A DNA stretch of 64,000 nucleotides, from contig NZ_JAUQSW010000001.1 of assembly GCF_030581075.1 (NCBI RefSeq), positions 124,001 through 188,000 of the forward strand, written 5' to 3'. Numbering within the stretch: the first letter of the stretch is position 1; every line of letters starts with the position of its first letter. The position numbers and the translations under genes are program-made. Below the pieces are notes generated by a model, which made no database searches, was not told the DNA's origin, and saw nothing but the letters and a program-made list of their open reading frames with translations. Shown piece by piece: positions 44,303 through 51,462 of the stretch. This DNA comes from Hymenobacter cheonanensis (GTDB lineage Bacteria > Bacteroidota > Bacteroidia > Cytophagales > Hymenobacteraceae).

Positions 44303-44380
44303 CTTTGTAGCTCATCTGTTGAGGAGTTTGCGCGACTAGGAGGCTAGCCGTGGCGGCCTCATCGGCCTAAGCTGGCACTC

Positions 44381-46009
44381 ATGTCGTCTTCCTCTTCTTT
44401 ATCGGCGGCCGGCGCCCTGGCCACTCGCCGCACGCTACTCGATATCGGCCTGCATCTATTCGAACACCAAGGCTTTAGCCAGGTAAGCGTGGTTGATATT
44501 GCGGCGGCCAGCCAGGAGCCGCTGAGCGAGGTGTACCGCTATTTCGGCTCGAAAAACGACTTCGTGCTCGGCCTCTACCAGCGCGTGCACGACGAACTGG
44601 AGGCGCACGTGCAGGACTTGAGCGCCGGCCCGCTGGCGCTGCGCTTTCAGGAGCTTGTGCTGCTAAAGCTGCGCCTGCTGGAGCCGCATCGCCGCACGCT
44701 GCGCGCCCTCCTGGCCACCCTGCTCGATGAGGAAGCCCCCGCCGGCGTGCTCAGCCCGGAGACCGAAAATATTCGCCTGCGCGGGCTAGCCCTGTTTGAG
44801 GCCGTGGTGGCCGGCGCTACCGATGCGCCGCCCGCCGCCGTGCAGCCGCAGCTGGTGCAAACCCTGTACGCCGCCCACTGGGCCGTGCTGGGCCTGCGCT
44901 TCCTCGACCGCTCGGCCGGGGGGCAGGCCACCCGCGATGCCCTGGAACTGGTGGCGGCCGGCCTGGCGCTGGCCACGCCGCAGCTCGATTCGCTGTTTGC
45001 CCCTAGTCTGCTGGGGCAGGTGGGCGCCGTGGTGGGGCAGTTTATTCGGGTAGCGCCGGGGGTCGATTTTGACGTGGCGCGCCGGGTGCTCAAGCTCATT
45101 TTGCTGCACCGCAAGGTGCTGGCCGAGGGGCACGAAAGCTGCGCCACCGCGCCGTGCGCGCAGTGCCTGGCGCTGCACTTGCCCAAGCTGCAATACTTTA
45201 TCAGCCAGGGCTTGCCGGTGCAGATGATTTTGCCGGCCTTCCCGGCTAAGTCGCCCAACCGCCAGAAGGTGCTGGGCGAGCTGCCCGACCTGGGCGAAGA
45301 AATTGCGCTCACGTTTTTGCAAAGTCTGTGCGACGACATCCGGCAGGTGTACGCGCCGGGCGCGCAACTCATCATCTGCGCCGACGGCCGCATTTTTGCC
45401 GACCTCGTGCAGGTGAGCGATGCCCAGGTATCGGCCTACAACGACGTGCTGAAGGAGCTGATTGCCCGGCTCGACACCCGCGATTTGTCGGTGGTCAACC
45501 TCGAAGACTTGCTGGCCACTACCTCGTTTGATGAGGCCCGCGCCGCCATCACGGCCGAGTATGGCGAGCCGCTGGCCGAGCTGCAGGCCCGGGTGCGCGC
45601 CGCGCCGCACCACCAAGCCATGTTCAATGGCATTCACCGCTTTATGGTAGAAGACGGCCTGGTGCTAGCCCCCGAAAAAAGCAAAAATCGGGTGAAGGAG
45701 GAAAGCAAGGCCGTGGCCTACGAGGTAATTCGGCGCAGCAATGCCTGGACGCGGCTGCTGGCCCAGGAGTTTCCGCACGCGCTGCGCCTGAGCATTCATC
45801 CGCAGCACCCGCACGCCGACAAGATTGGTCTACGCATCACGCGCGCCACCGACGACTGGCTCACGCCCTGGCACGGCGTGGTGCTGCTGCGCGACAACGA
45901 CTACGTGCTCATGAAGCGCCAGCAGGCCGAGGCACTAGGGGCCACGCTGGTCGAAAAGGACGGCCGCCCGAGCCATTTCGTGGCTAAGCCGGATTCTTAT
46001 ACCAACTAG
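44381..46009 (+). CDS. TetR-like domain fused to PvcA/IsnA isonitrile synthase
   Basis: A 542-residue two-part protein. Residues ~12-200 are a full TetR-type regulator (HTH: LLDIGLHLFEHQGFSQVSV, DIAAASQEPLSEVYRYFGSK). Residues ~225-540 are a DIT1/PvcA isonitrile synthase, which turns the amino group of Tyr or Trp plus ribulose-5-phosphate into an isonitrile. Landmarks: LPAFPAKSPNRQKVLGELPD, LIICADGRIFADLVQVSD, RSNAWTRLLAQEFPHALRLS, DDWLTPWHGVVLL and GRPSHFV near the end. A short Cys cluster (C254, C259, C262) lies near the junction. One continuous frame, so the fusion is seen. The substrate amino acid is unknown. Confidence 0.88.
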   Translation: MSSSSSLSAAGALATRRTLLDIGLHLFEHQGFSQVSVVDIAAASQEPLSEVYRYFGSKNDFVLGLYQRVHDELEAHVQDLSAGPLALRFQELVLLKLRLLEPHRRTLRALLATLLDEEAPAGVLSPETENIRLRGLALFEAVVAGATDAPPAAVQPQLVQTLYAAHWAVLGLRFLDRSAGGQATRDALELVAAGLALATPQLDSLFAPSLLGQVGAVVGQFIRVAPGVDFDVARRVLKLILLHRKVLAEGHESCATAPCAQCLALHLPKLQYFISQGLPVQMILPAFPAKSPNRQKVLGELPDLGEEIALTFLQSLCDDIRQVYAPGAQLIICADGRIFADLVQVSDAQVSAYNDVLKELIARLDTRDLSVVNLEDLLATTSFDEARAAITAEYGEPLAELQARVRAAPHHQAMFNGIHRFMVEDGLVLAPEKSKNRVKEESKAVAYEVIRRSNAWTRLLAQEFPHALRLSIHPQHPHADKIGLRITRATDDWLTPWHGVVLLRDNDYVLMKRQQAEALGATLVEKDGRPSHFVAKPDSYTN

Positions 46010-46045
46010 TCTGAATTCTCAACTGTTAGCCTCACGCCGCAGCAT

Positions 46046-46053
46046 CACCTTTG
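46046..46053 (+). promoter_or_regulatory. Possible -7 box before the oxygenase-prenyltransferase gene
   Basis: CACCTTTG, seven of eight to TAnnTTTG, with TTAG at 46025 (17-bp spacing). It is 37 bp before the ATG, so the gene may have its own start in addition to read-through. Confidence 0.3.
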
Positions 46054-46090
46054 CGGGCGTCGCCCGGTGCTCACTTGTACTTCCCTGCTC

Positions 46091-47857
46091 ATGCCCACTT
46101 ATACCCTCGAACCGCAATCTCCCTTCGGCCTGCTGGTGCGGGCTACGGCGCCCGGCCACACCCTGGCCAGCTTTCCGGCGGCCCAGATAATGGACTGGGT
46201 GCGCACGCACCGCATTCTCATTTTCCGGGGCTTTGAGCTGTTCGACAAAACGGGCTTTGCCCTGTATGCCCAAACGCTGGGCGAGCCGCTGCAATGGCCT
46301 TTCGGCGCCATCAACGAGCTGAAGGTCAAGCCCGATGCCAAGAACTATCTCTACACCCCCAGCGCCGTGCCGCTGCACTGGGATGGCGCTTTCGTGGGCA
46401 AAATTCCCTATCTCATCTTTTTTCAGTGCCTGAAAGCGCCCCGGCCCGAGGACCGCGGCGGCACCACCTTTGCCGACACCACCCGGGCGCTGGCCCGGGC
46501 CGGGGCCAGCCAGCGCCAGCGCTGGGAGGATGCCACGCTACGCTACAGCACCGAGAAAGTGGTGCACTACGGCGGCTCTATCACCCAGCGGCTGGTGCAG
46601 CCGCACCCCGTCACGGGCGAAACCACTATCCGCTTTGCCGAGCCCGTAAACGACCTCAACCCGGTGCGCGTGGAGGTGCTCGGCGCCTCGCCCAGCGAGG
46701 AAAGCGCGCTTGTTGCGGAGCTGCAGGCGGCGCTCTACGAGCCGGAGGTATTCTACGTGCACACCTGGGCCGACAACGACATTGTGCTGGCCGACAACCA
46801 CGCGCTACTGCACGGCCGCGACGCCTTCCTAAACCCCAATGAGCGTCATATTCAACGCATTAACGTGCTGGCCCGGCCCACGCACGGCAAGTTGCAGCGC
46901 TTTTTAAGGAACAGCAAAATCCTGCGGCGCCCCGAGTTTTTGCCGGCCGAGATTCCGATTTTTTTCATTCCCATTCTGCTCAGCGCCGAGGATTTCAGCT
47001 TCCTCAAAACGCCCGAGCTGTACGTGGGGCTAGCCGGCATTTACCTGCTCTTCAACTTCGGCGACATGGTGAACACCTACGCCGACCGCCGCGTGGATGC
47101 CGTGTATAAGAGCCACCTGTCCAACGCCATTTTTGAGCTTGGCGACCAGGGCGTGCGCTGGCAGATGCGGGCTTCGGTGGCGGGCACGGTGCTCATCAGC
47201 GTGTGGCTCACGCGCCACACCGGGCGCTGGCAGTTTGTGCCGCTCACGGTGATTGGCTGGGCGCTGGGCTTTCAGTATTCGTGGCAGCCGCTGCACCTCA
47301 AGTCGCGCGGGGTGTGGCAGCTGGCGGCGCTGTGGGCCGTTATTTTCTTCGGGCCGATGGCCTACACGAGCAGCCTCGTCACGCGCTTTCCGCGGCCGGC
47401 CGTGCTCACGCTGGCCGCCGCCTACGGCCTGCTGCAAGTAGGCGTGCTGATGCTCAACAACGCCGAAGACTACACCGAAGACCGCGCCGCCGGGCTGCAC
47501 ACGGCCATTGTGGCGCTGGGCCTGCACCGCAGCATGCGCGTGGCCCAGGCCCTGACGGGCGGCGCCGGCCTGCTGGCCCTGGGCAGCTTCGGGTACTTGT
47601 TCAAGGCCGAAAAGCTACCCAAAACCGCCTACCTGGCGCTGCTGCCCCTAGCCGGCGCCGTGGGCTACATTGCCCGGGGCTACGAAGCTGTCAACCAGCA
47701 AATTGCCGGCAAAAACGAGGCCGACGCCACGGCCATCATCAAAGAAAGCGGCCGGCTCATACCCAAGTGGCTCATGGCCACGGCCTATACGAGCCTGCTG
47801 GCGGCGGGAGTACTGTTTGGGGCGCGGGTGCTGCGGGCAAAAAAATCGGTTGCTTAG
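46091..47857 (+). CDS. PvcB/IsnB-type Fe(II)/2OG oxygenase fused to UbiA prenyltransferase
   Basis: A 588-residue fusion. Residues ~1-275 are a TauD/PvcB-like oxygenase with iron ligands H96 and D98 (LHWDGAF) and H241 (ALLHGRDAF), plus the 2-oxoglutarate arginine near R252/R256. PvcB/IsnB enzymes decarboxylate and desaturate the isonitrile formed by PvcA/IsnA. Residues ~290-588 are a UbiA-superfamily membrane prenyltransferase with both Asp motifs: N328-D332-D336 (NTYADRRVD) and D460-D464 (AEDYTEDRAAG), and about eight hydrophobic segments. The ATG at 46091 was preferred over one at 46067. Combining the two on one chain is unusual; the prenyl donor and acceptor are unknown. Confidence 0.88.
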   Translation: MPTYTLEPQSPFGLLVRATAPGHTLASFPAAQIMDWVRTHRILIFRGFELFDKTGFALYAQTLGEPLQWPFGAINELKVKPDAKNYLYTPSAVPLHWDGAFVGKIPYLIFFQCLKAPRPEDRGGTTFADTTRALARAGASQRQRWEDATLRYSTEKVVHYGGSITQRLVQPHPVTGETTIRFAEPVNDLNPVRVEVLGASPSEESALVAELQAALYEPEVFYVHTWADNDIVLADNHALLHGRDAFLNPNERHIQRINVLARPTHGKLQRFLRNSKILRRPEFLPAEIPIFFIPILLSAEDFSFLKTPELYVGLAGIYLLFNFGDMVNTYADRRVDAVYKSHLSNAIFELGDQGVRWQMRASVAGTVLISVWLTRHTGRWQFVPLTVIGWALGFQYSWQPLHLKSRGVWQLAALWAVIFFGPMAYTSSLVTRFPRPAVLTLAAAYGLLQVGVLMLNNAEDYTEDRAAGLHTAIVALGLHRSMRVAQALTGGAGLLALGSFGYLFKAEKLPKTAYLALLPLAGAVGYIARGYEAVNQQIAGKNEADATAIIKESGRLIPKWLMATAYTSLLAAGVLFGARVLRAKKSVA

Positions 47858-47896
47858 CTTGATTTTCAGCTTATTACACGTTATTTTCCTACGCTC

Positions 47897-49069
47897 ATGC
47901 TCTCCCCTACCAGCCCGGCCCCGGCCGACACGTCGGCCAGCCTCTACGACTGCGCCATTATTGGCGGGGGCGTGGCGGGCCTTACGCTGGCCCTGCAACT
48001 GGCGCAAAGCGGCAAGCAGGTGGTGCTGTTTGAGAAGGAAACCTACCCTTTTCACCGGGTGTGCGGCGAGTATATCTCGATGGAAAACTACGATTTTCTG
48101 TGCCGCATTGGGGTGCCGCTGGCCGGGATGGACTTGCCGCGCATGACGCGCTTCACCGTGTCGTCGCCGAGCGGGGTGGCCCTGCACCACCCGCTCGATA
48201 TTGGCGGCCTGGGCATTACGCGCTACGTGCTCGACCAGCTGCTGGCCCGGCTAGCCACCCGGCACGGCGCCACCATCCGGGAAGGCACCCGGGTAACGGA
48301 TGTGGTTTTTGCCGACGACCAGTTTGCCCTTACCACGGCTAGCGGGGCCACCTACCGGGCGCGCCTGGCGTGCGGCGCCTGGGGCAAGCACGCCAACCTC
48401 GACAGCAAGCTGCACCGCCCGTTTCTGGAGCCTAGCCGGCACGCCCGCCAGTTTGTGGCCGTGAAGCGCCACCTGGAAGGTATTAATTTTCCGGAAGCTA
48501 CCGTGGAAATGCACAATTTCAGGGACGGCTACTGCGGGCTGTCGCCGGTGGCGGGCGGCCTCACCAATTGCAGCTACATCTCGGATGTGCGCAACCTGCG
48601 CGCCCACGGCAATAGCGTGGCCGAGATGGAGCGCCAAGTGCTGATGCAGAACCCGCTGCTGCGCCCCTACCTGGAGGCGGCGCAGCGCCAGGGCACGCCG
48701 CCCATCGTCATTTCGCAGATAACGTTTCGGGAGCGCTCGACCGTGGACAACCACGTGCTGATGCTAGGCGACGCGGCCGGCACCATCGCCCCCCTAGCCG
48801 GCAATGGCATGAGCATGGGCATGAACGCCAGCTACTTGCTGCACGGCCTGCTCTTGGAATTCCTGGACGGCCGTCTCGCGCGCGCCGAGCTGGAGCAGCG
48901 CTACACCCGCGCCTGGCGCCGCCTGCTGAGCCTGCGCATCACGGCGGGCCGCCTCATTCACCAGGTTTTTGGGTCGCCGCAGCTCACCACAGCCGGCATT
49001 CGGGTGCTGAAGCGCGTGCCATTCATGACCGATTTTATTCTGAGCCTCACCCACGGCCAGCCCTACTGA
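47897..49069 (+). CDS. FAD-dependent oxidoreductase (geranylgeranyl-reductase/monooxygenase-like)
   Basis: A 390-residue flavoprotein. It has the dinucleotide-binding motif IIGGGVAGLTLALQLAQSG with the acidic end (LFEKE), CGEYIS near residue 55 as in geranylgeranyl-reductase-like enzymes, and a second FAD motif MLGDAAGTIAPLAGNGMSMG. Such enzymes hydroxylate aromatic rings or reduce prenyl chains. It is the last gene of the locus, 39 bp after the oxygenase-prenyltransferase fusion and on the same strand, so it probably tailors the same product. A hairpin terminator follows. Confidence 0.85.
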   Translation: MLSPTSPAPADTSASLYDCAIIGGGVAGLTLALQLAQSGKQVVLFEKETYPFHRVCGEYISMENYDFLCRIGVPLAGMDLPRMTRFTVSSPSGVALHHPLDIGGLGITRYVLDQLLARLATRHGATIREGTRVTDVVFADDQFALTTASGATYRARLACGAWGKHANLDSKLHRPFLEPSRHARQFVAVKRHLEGINFPEATVEMHNFRDGYCGLSPVAGGLTNCSYISDVRNLRAHGNSVAEMERQVLMQNPLLRPYLEAAQRQGTPPIVISQITFRERSTVDNHVLMLGDAAGTIAPLAGNGMSMGMNASYLLHGLLLEFLDGRLARAELEQRYTRAWRRLLSLRITAGRLIHQVFGSPQLTTAGIRVLKRVPFMTDFILSLTHGQPY

Positions 49070-49070
49070 A

Positions 49071-49104
49071 AAGCGGCTTCCCTGCCCAGGAAGCGCGCTT
49101 TTTA
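49071..49104. terminator. Terminator after the isonitrile locus
   Basis: Imperfect stem AAGCGGCTTCC / GGAAGCGCGCTT with a 7-nt loop and TTTTT on the plus strand, directly after the FAD-oxidoreductase stop. It may also serve the opposing small gene. Confidence 0.6.
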
Positions 49105-49110
49105 GTAGCC

Positions 49111-49458
49111 TTACCCGCGCCGCTTGCGCCCCCGAAAGATGCTACGGGTGGGCTGGGCGCCGGTTTGGGCCTGGTTGGCGCGGGGCTGGTCATTGCGCCC
49201 GGTACCATTATCGATGTCTCGCTTGGGCACGCCATTAGGAAACGTGCCATCAGTAGTTCCGCCCAGATGCTTGTCGGTGTAGCCCCTGGGGTAAGCGGGT
49301 ACCGCAGCAGGCGGCAGCGTCGTACCAGGCTGGCCCGTCTCGGCTACATTGCCCGACTGGGGCACGGCTGACGTAGTGGATGCCCGGGGCACCTGCGCGG
49401 CAGCGGGGCAGGCAGCGGCGAAGGTTAACAGCGAGGAGAGCAGCAGAAAATTACGCAT
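49111..49458 (-). CDS. Small secreted protein, unknown function
   Basis: A 115-residue protein with a clear signal peptide (MRNFLLLSSLLTFAAACPAAAQ). The mature part is Gly-, Pro-, Thr- and Asn-rich and ends in a basic tail (SIFRGRKRRG). No domain is recognised. The start at 49458 fits the signal peptide; the frame upstream (to 49674) runs antisense across the tRNA gene and is not coding. Confidence 0.6.
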   Translation of the reverse strand: MRNFLLLSSLLTFAAACPAAAQVPRASTTSAVPQSGNVAETGQPGTTLPPAAVPAYPRGYTDKHLGGTTDGTFPNGVPKRDIDNGTGRNDQPRANQAQTGAQPTRSIFRGRKRRG

Positions 49459-49575
49459 GAGTAGCAGCCGGCCGCACAAAGAGGGGCTAGCTGCTGGCTT
49501 GTACGATGAAACAGCAAAATAGTCCTCTGCGAGCCAGGCCGGCGAGCAGAAGCAAATAAAACCGGCCTTTCTGCC

Positions 49576-49583
49576 TATCTTTG
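49576..49583 (+). promoter_or_regulatory. -7 box of the tRNA-Ser gene
   Basis: TATCTTTG, a perfect TAnnTTTG, 11 bp before the mature tRNA 5' end. Confidence 0.6.
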
Positions 49584-49594
49584 CATCCCCATTC

Positions 49595-49682
49595 AGAGAG
49601 GTGTCCGAGTGGTCGAAGGAGCACGCCTGGAAAGTGTGTATAGCCCAAAAGGTTATCGTGGGTTCGAATCCCATCCTCTCTG
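49595..49682 (+). tRNA. tRNA-Ser (anticodon GGA)
   Basis: An 88-nt class II tRNA. The acceptor stem AGAGAGG (49595-49601) pairs with CCTCTCT (49675-49681), discriminator G at 49682. Anticodon stem CACGC/GTGTG encloses the loop CTGGAAA with GGA at 49629-49631, read for TCC and TCT. A long variable arm (TATAGCCCAAAAGGTTATC region) and the T-loop GGTTCGAATCC are present. CCA is not encoded. The last eight bases are part of a sequence repeated 1600 bp downstream. Confidence 0.95.
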
Positions 49683-49747
49683 CTAAAAAGGCCCCTGGCG
49701 CATTGCCAGGGGCCTTTTTGTGTCTCAGAAGACGGTTTTAGGGACAG
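49675..49747 (+). repeat. Direct repeat, left copy (tRNA-Ser 3' end plus terminator)
   Basis: This segment starts at the 3' acceptor strand of tRNA-Ser and runs through its terminator. It is repeated at 51275, offset exactly 1600 bp; 46 of the first 50 positions match, and similarity continues with a 2-nt gap. It has the form of an attachment-site duplication left by an integrating element. Confidence 0.8.
49690..49719 (+). terminator. Terminator of tRNA-Ser
   Basis: Perfect 10-bp stem GGCCCCTGGC/GCCAGGGGCC, loop GCATT, then TTTTT. Confidence 0.92.
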
Positions 49748-49854
49748 CGCCTAACCAAAGGTTTACTAGGCTTCACCTTCTCATCGGCGCAAAAGCCAGC
49801 AGGGTCTCGGTAGCTTTGCACGCTTTCGTACCAGCGCTGGCGTAAGTTTACGGC

Positions 49855-50265
49855 ATGGAAAAGCTCCCGTTTATTTTGCTTGTAGACGACGAGCCGGCTA
49901 CTAATTACGCCAATGAGCGCCTGCTCTACCAGCTTGGGGTAGCGGAAGAAGTGCTTTCGGTAACTGAGGGTGAAGAAGCCCTTTTACTACTTTCCCGTGA
50001 CCCTCCCATTCAGCCCACGCTCCTGCTGCTGGATGTGAATATGCCCGGCCTGGATGGTATCGCGTTTGTGGAAGCGTTCCAGCGGTTGCCGGCCTCTCAA
50101 CAGGCTGCCACGCGCATTGTGCTGCTTACGGGCGGCATGGCGTCGCACGACCTGCTTCGTCTTAATGAGCTACCTATTGCCGGCCTGGTACTTAAGCCGC
50201 TCACGCGTGAGAAAATTGATGCCCTACTACAGCTACACTTCCAGCGGCAATTACCCGATGCGTAA
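49855..50265 (+). CDS. Single-domain response regulator (CheY-like receiver)
   Basis: A 136-residue stand-alone receiver domain. It shows the acidic pair in LLVDDEPATNYANE, the phosphorylated aspartate in LLLLDVNMPGLDG, the threonine in IVLLTGGM and the lysine in LVLKPLTRE. There is no output domain. It presumably relays phosphate for a kinase encoded elsewhere. It lies inside the 1600-bp segment between the two tRNA-end repeats, and its base composition is lower in GC than the surroundings. Confidence 0.9.
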   Translation: MEKLPFILLVDDEPATNYANERLLYQLGVAEEVLSVTEGEEALLLLSRDPPIQPTLLLLDVNMPGLDGIAFVEAFQRLPASQQAATRIVLLTGGMASHDLLRLNELPIAGLVLKPLTREKIDALLQLHFQRQLPDA

Positions 50266-50511
50266 GGCGGGGCTGCTAGTGGTAAGTAGCGCTGCTTGAG
50301 CAGTGGCTCAGCCGGGGTTAACTGCCAGTAGTAAATAGCAGCTTTAATGTGCGCTATGCAAAATGCGTTTTTAGCACGCCTCCTGGCTCTTTAAAGTCAT
50401 GTTGACCCAGCAGAATTAGCTGCTGCCAAAAAGGAAAGGCTGGGAGCACCGTGCTCAAGCACCCAGTAGAGCTACCCCATAGGCGAGAGCCGGCAGCAAA
50501 AATAGAAGGCT

Positions 50512-51036
50512 ATGAGCGCAAGGTGGCAGGCCGGCGTTTTGCCAGTATGGTTGGTACTAGCTAGCTTAGTAGCAGCTAAACCTGCTGCGATTATGCCTAA
50601 GCCCGACCGTAAGCCTGACCCCGACTTTGAGCCCGATTACGATACGCCCGACGCCGACTATGATGAGCTGGGCCAAGACCGCGAACACGAAGTAGCCGAC
50701 CCCGACTACGAGCTGGCGGCCGACCCCGATTATGAGGAAGGCGCGCAGGCCGACTACGAGCCCGGAGCTGACCCCGACTACGACGAGGCCCCGCAGCTGG
50801 AGCTTGTAGCCGCTACGCCCGCACCGGGGCACCTAGTGCGGGCCACTTCCGGGTTTGCGTTCGAGCTGGGCCGGCCGGTAGTGCCCGCTACCCAGCAGCA
50901 GGCGCACCCTATCGTGTGGCGCGGGTTGCTCAAGGAGCGCCACCCGCAGACTGGGCTGGTGCAGCGGGTGCCAGTGTACCGGCTGGCTGATGGGTATTGG
51001 GACTGCTATCGCGAGGAGGAATTACAAGTAGCCTGA
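50512..51036 (+). CDS. Secreted acidic protein with DPDYE-type repeats
   Basis: A 174-residue protein. A signal peptide (VLPVWLVLASLVAAKPA) is followed by about 65 residues of a degenerate five-residue repeat (DPDFE, EPDYD, DADYD, DPDYE, DPDYE, QADYE, DPDYD), strongly acidic and tyrosine-rich. The C-terminal ~75 residues form a small domain (PIVWRGLLKERHPQTGLVQR, VYRLADGYWDCY). No family is recognised. The repeat might bind calcium or other cations, or be a spacer; this is inference. It lies within the tRNA-bracketed segment. Confidence 0.7.
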   Translation: MSARWQAGVLPVWLVLASLVAAKPAAIMPKPDRKPDPDFEPDYDTPDADYDELGQDREHEVADPDYELAADPDYEEGAQADYEPGADPDYDEAPQLELVAATPAPGHLVRATSGFAFELGRPVVPATQQQAHPIVWRGLLKERHPQTGLVQRVPVYRLADGYWDCYREEELQVA

Positions 51037-51041
51037 TAAAA

Positions 51042-51073
51042 AAGCCCTGGCCTTGCGGCCGGGGCTTCTTGCT
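51042..51073 (+). terminator. Possible terminator after the acidic repeat protein
   Basis: Stem AAGCCCTGGCC/GGCCGGGGCTT (one wobble pair), loop TTGC, followed by CTTG; the T tract is weak. Confidence 0.5.
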
Positions 51074-51110
51074 TATAACTTATAAATCACAAGATAACCC
51101 ACGGGTTAAG

Positions 51111-51329
51111 TTGTCTGCGTCGGTATACGTTACTTTCGCCGCGGCCGCCGGCCTAGCGGGGTTACTAGTTGGCTGCACTACTACTAGCCAGGCTCACCGG
51201 CGCAAATACCTGCCACGAAAAAAAGCTCTTCGACAAGATGGAGTTAACACAACTCGTTGTGCTGCGAGTGCTGGCCTCTCTGCTAAAACGGCCCCTGGCG
51301 CATTGCCAGCGGCTTTTTTGTTTCTGTAA
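51111..51329 (+). CDS. Possible small lipoprotein reading into a duplicated terminator
   Basis: A 72-residue frame beginning with TTG. The first 22 residues look like a lipoprotein signal (SVYVTFAAAAGLAGLLVGC) followed by a short basic stretch (AHRRKYLPRKKALRQ). From about residue 55 the frame passes through the right-hand tRNA-end repeat and its hairpin, so the tail (LSAKTAPGALPAAFLFL) is accidental coding of a terminator copy. It may be a lipoprotein gene truncated by the insertion, or chance. Confidence 0.35.
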   Translation: MSASVYVTFAAAAGLAGLLVGCTTTSQAHRRKYLPRKKALRQDGVNTTRCAASAGLSAKTAPGALPAAFLFL

Positions 51330-51347
51330 GGCGACGGCTTGGGGACT
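51275..51347 (+). repeat. Direct repeat, right copy (tRNA-Ser 3' end plus terminator)
   Basis: Degenerate second copy of 49675-49747: CCTCTCTGCTAAAA, the hairpin GGCCCCTGGC-GCATT-GCCAGCGGCT and the T run are preserved with a few substitutions. No tRNA body precedes it, so it is not a second tRNA gene. From 51348 to 51462 I see nothing further. Confidence 0.8.
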
Positions 51348-51462
51348 GTTGCCAAGCTGGCGGCAATGAAGCGGCCAGCAGCCAGAGCGGCTTATACTTC
51401 TGCCAGTAAAATACGCTCATATTACTAGCCTGGTAGCGCGGCGCGGCCGGCTTTTATCGGGT

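Noticed and set aside
49459..49674. Upstream extension of the small secreted protein frame across the tRNA gene
   Set aside because: It would be antisense to tRNA-Ser, and the signal peptide begins at 49458.
51275..51321. A second tRNA gene at the right-hand repeat
   Set aside because: Only the 3' acceptor strand and terminator are present; no D-arm, anticodon or T-arm lies upstream.
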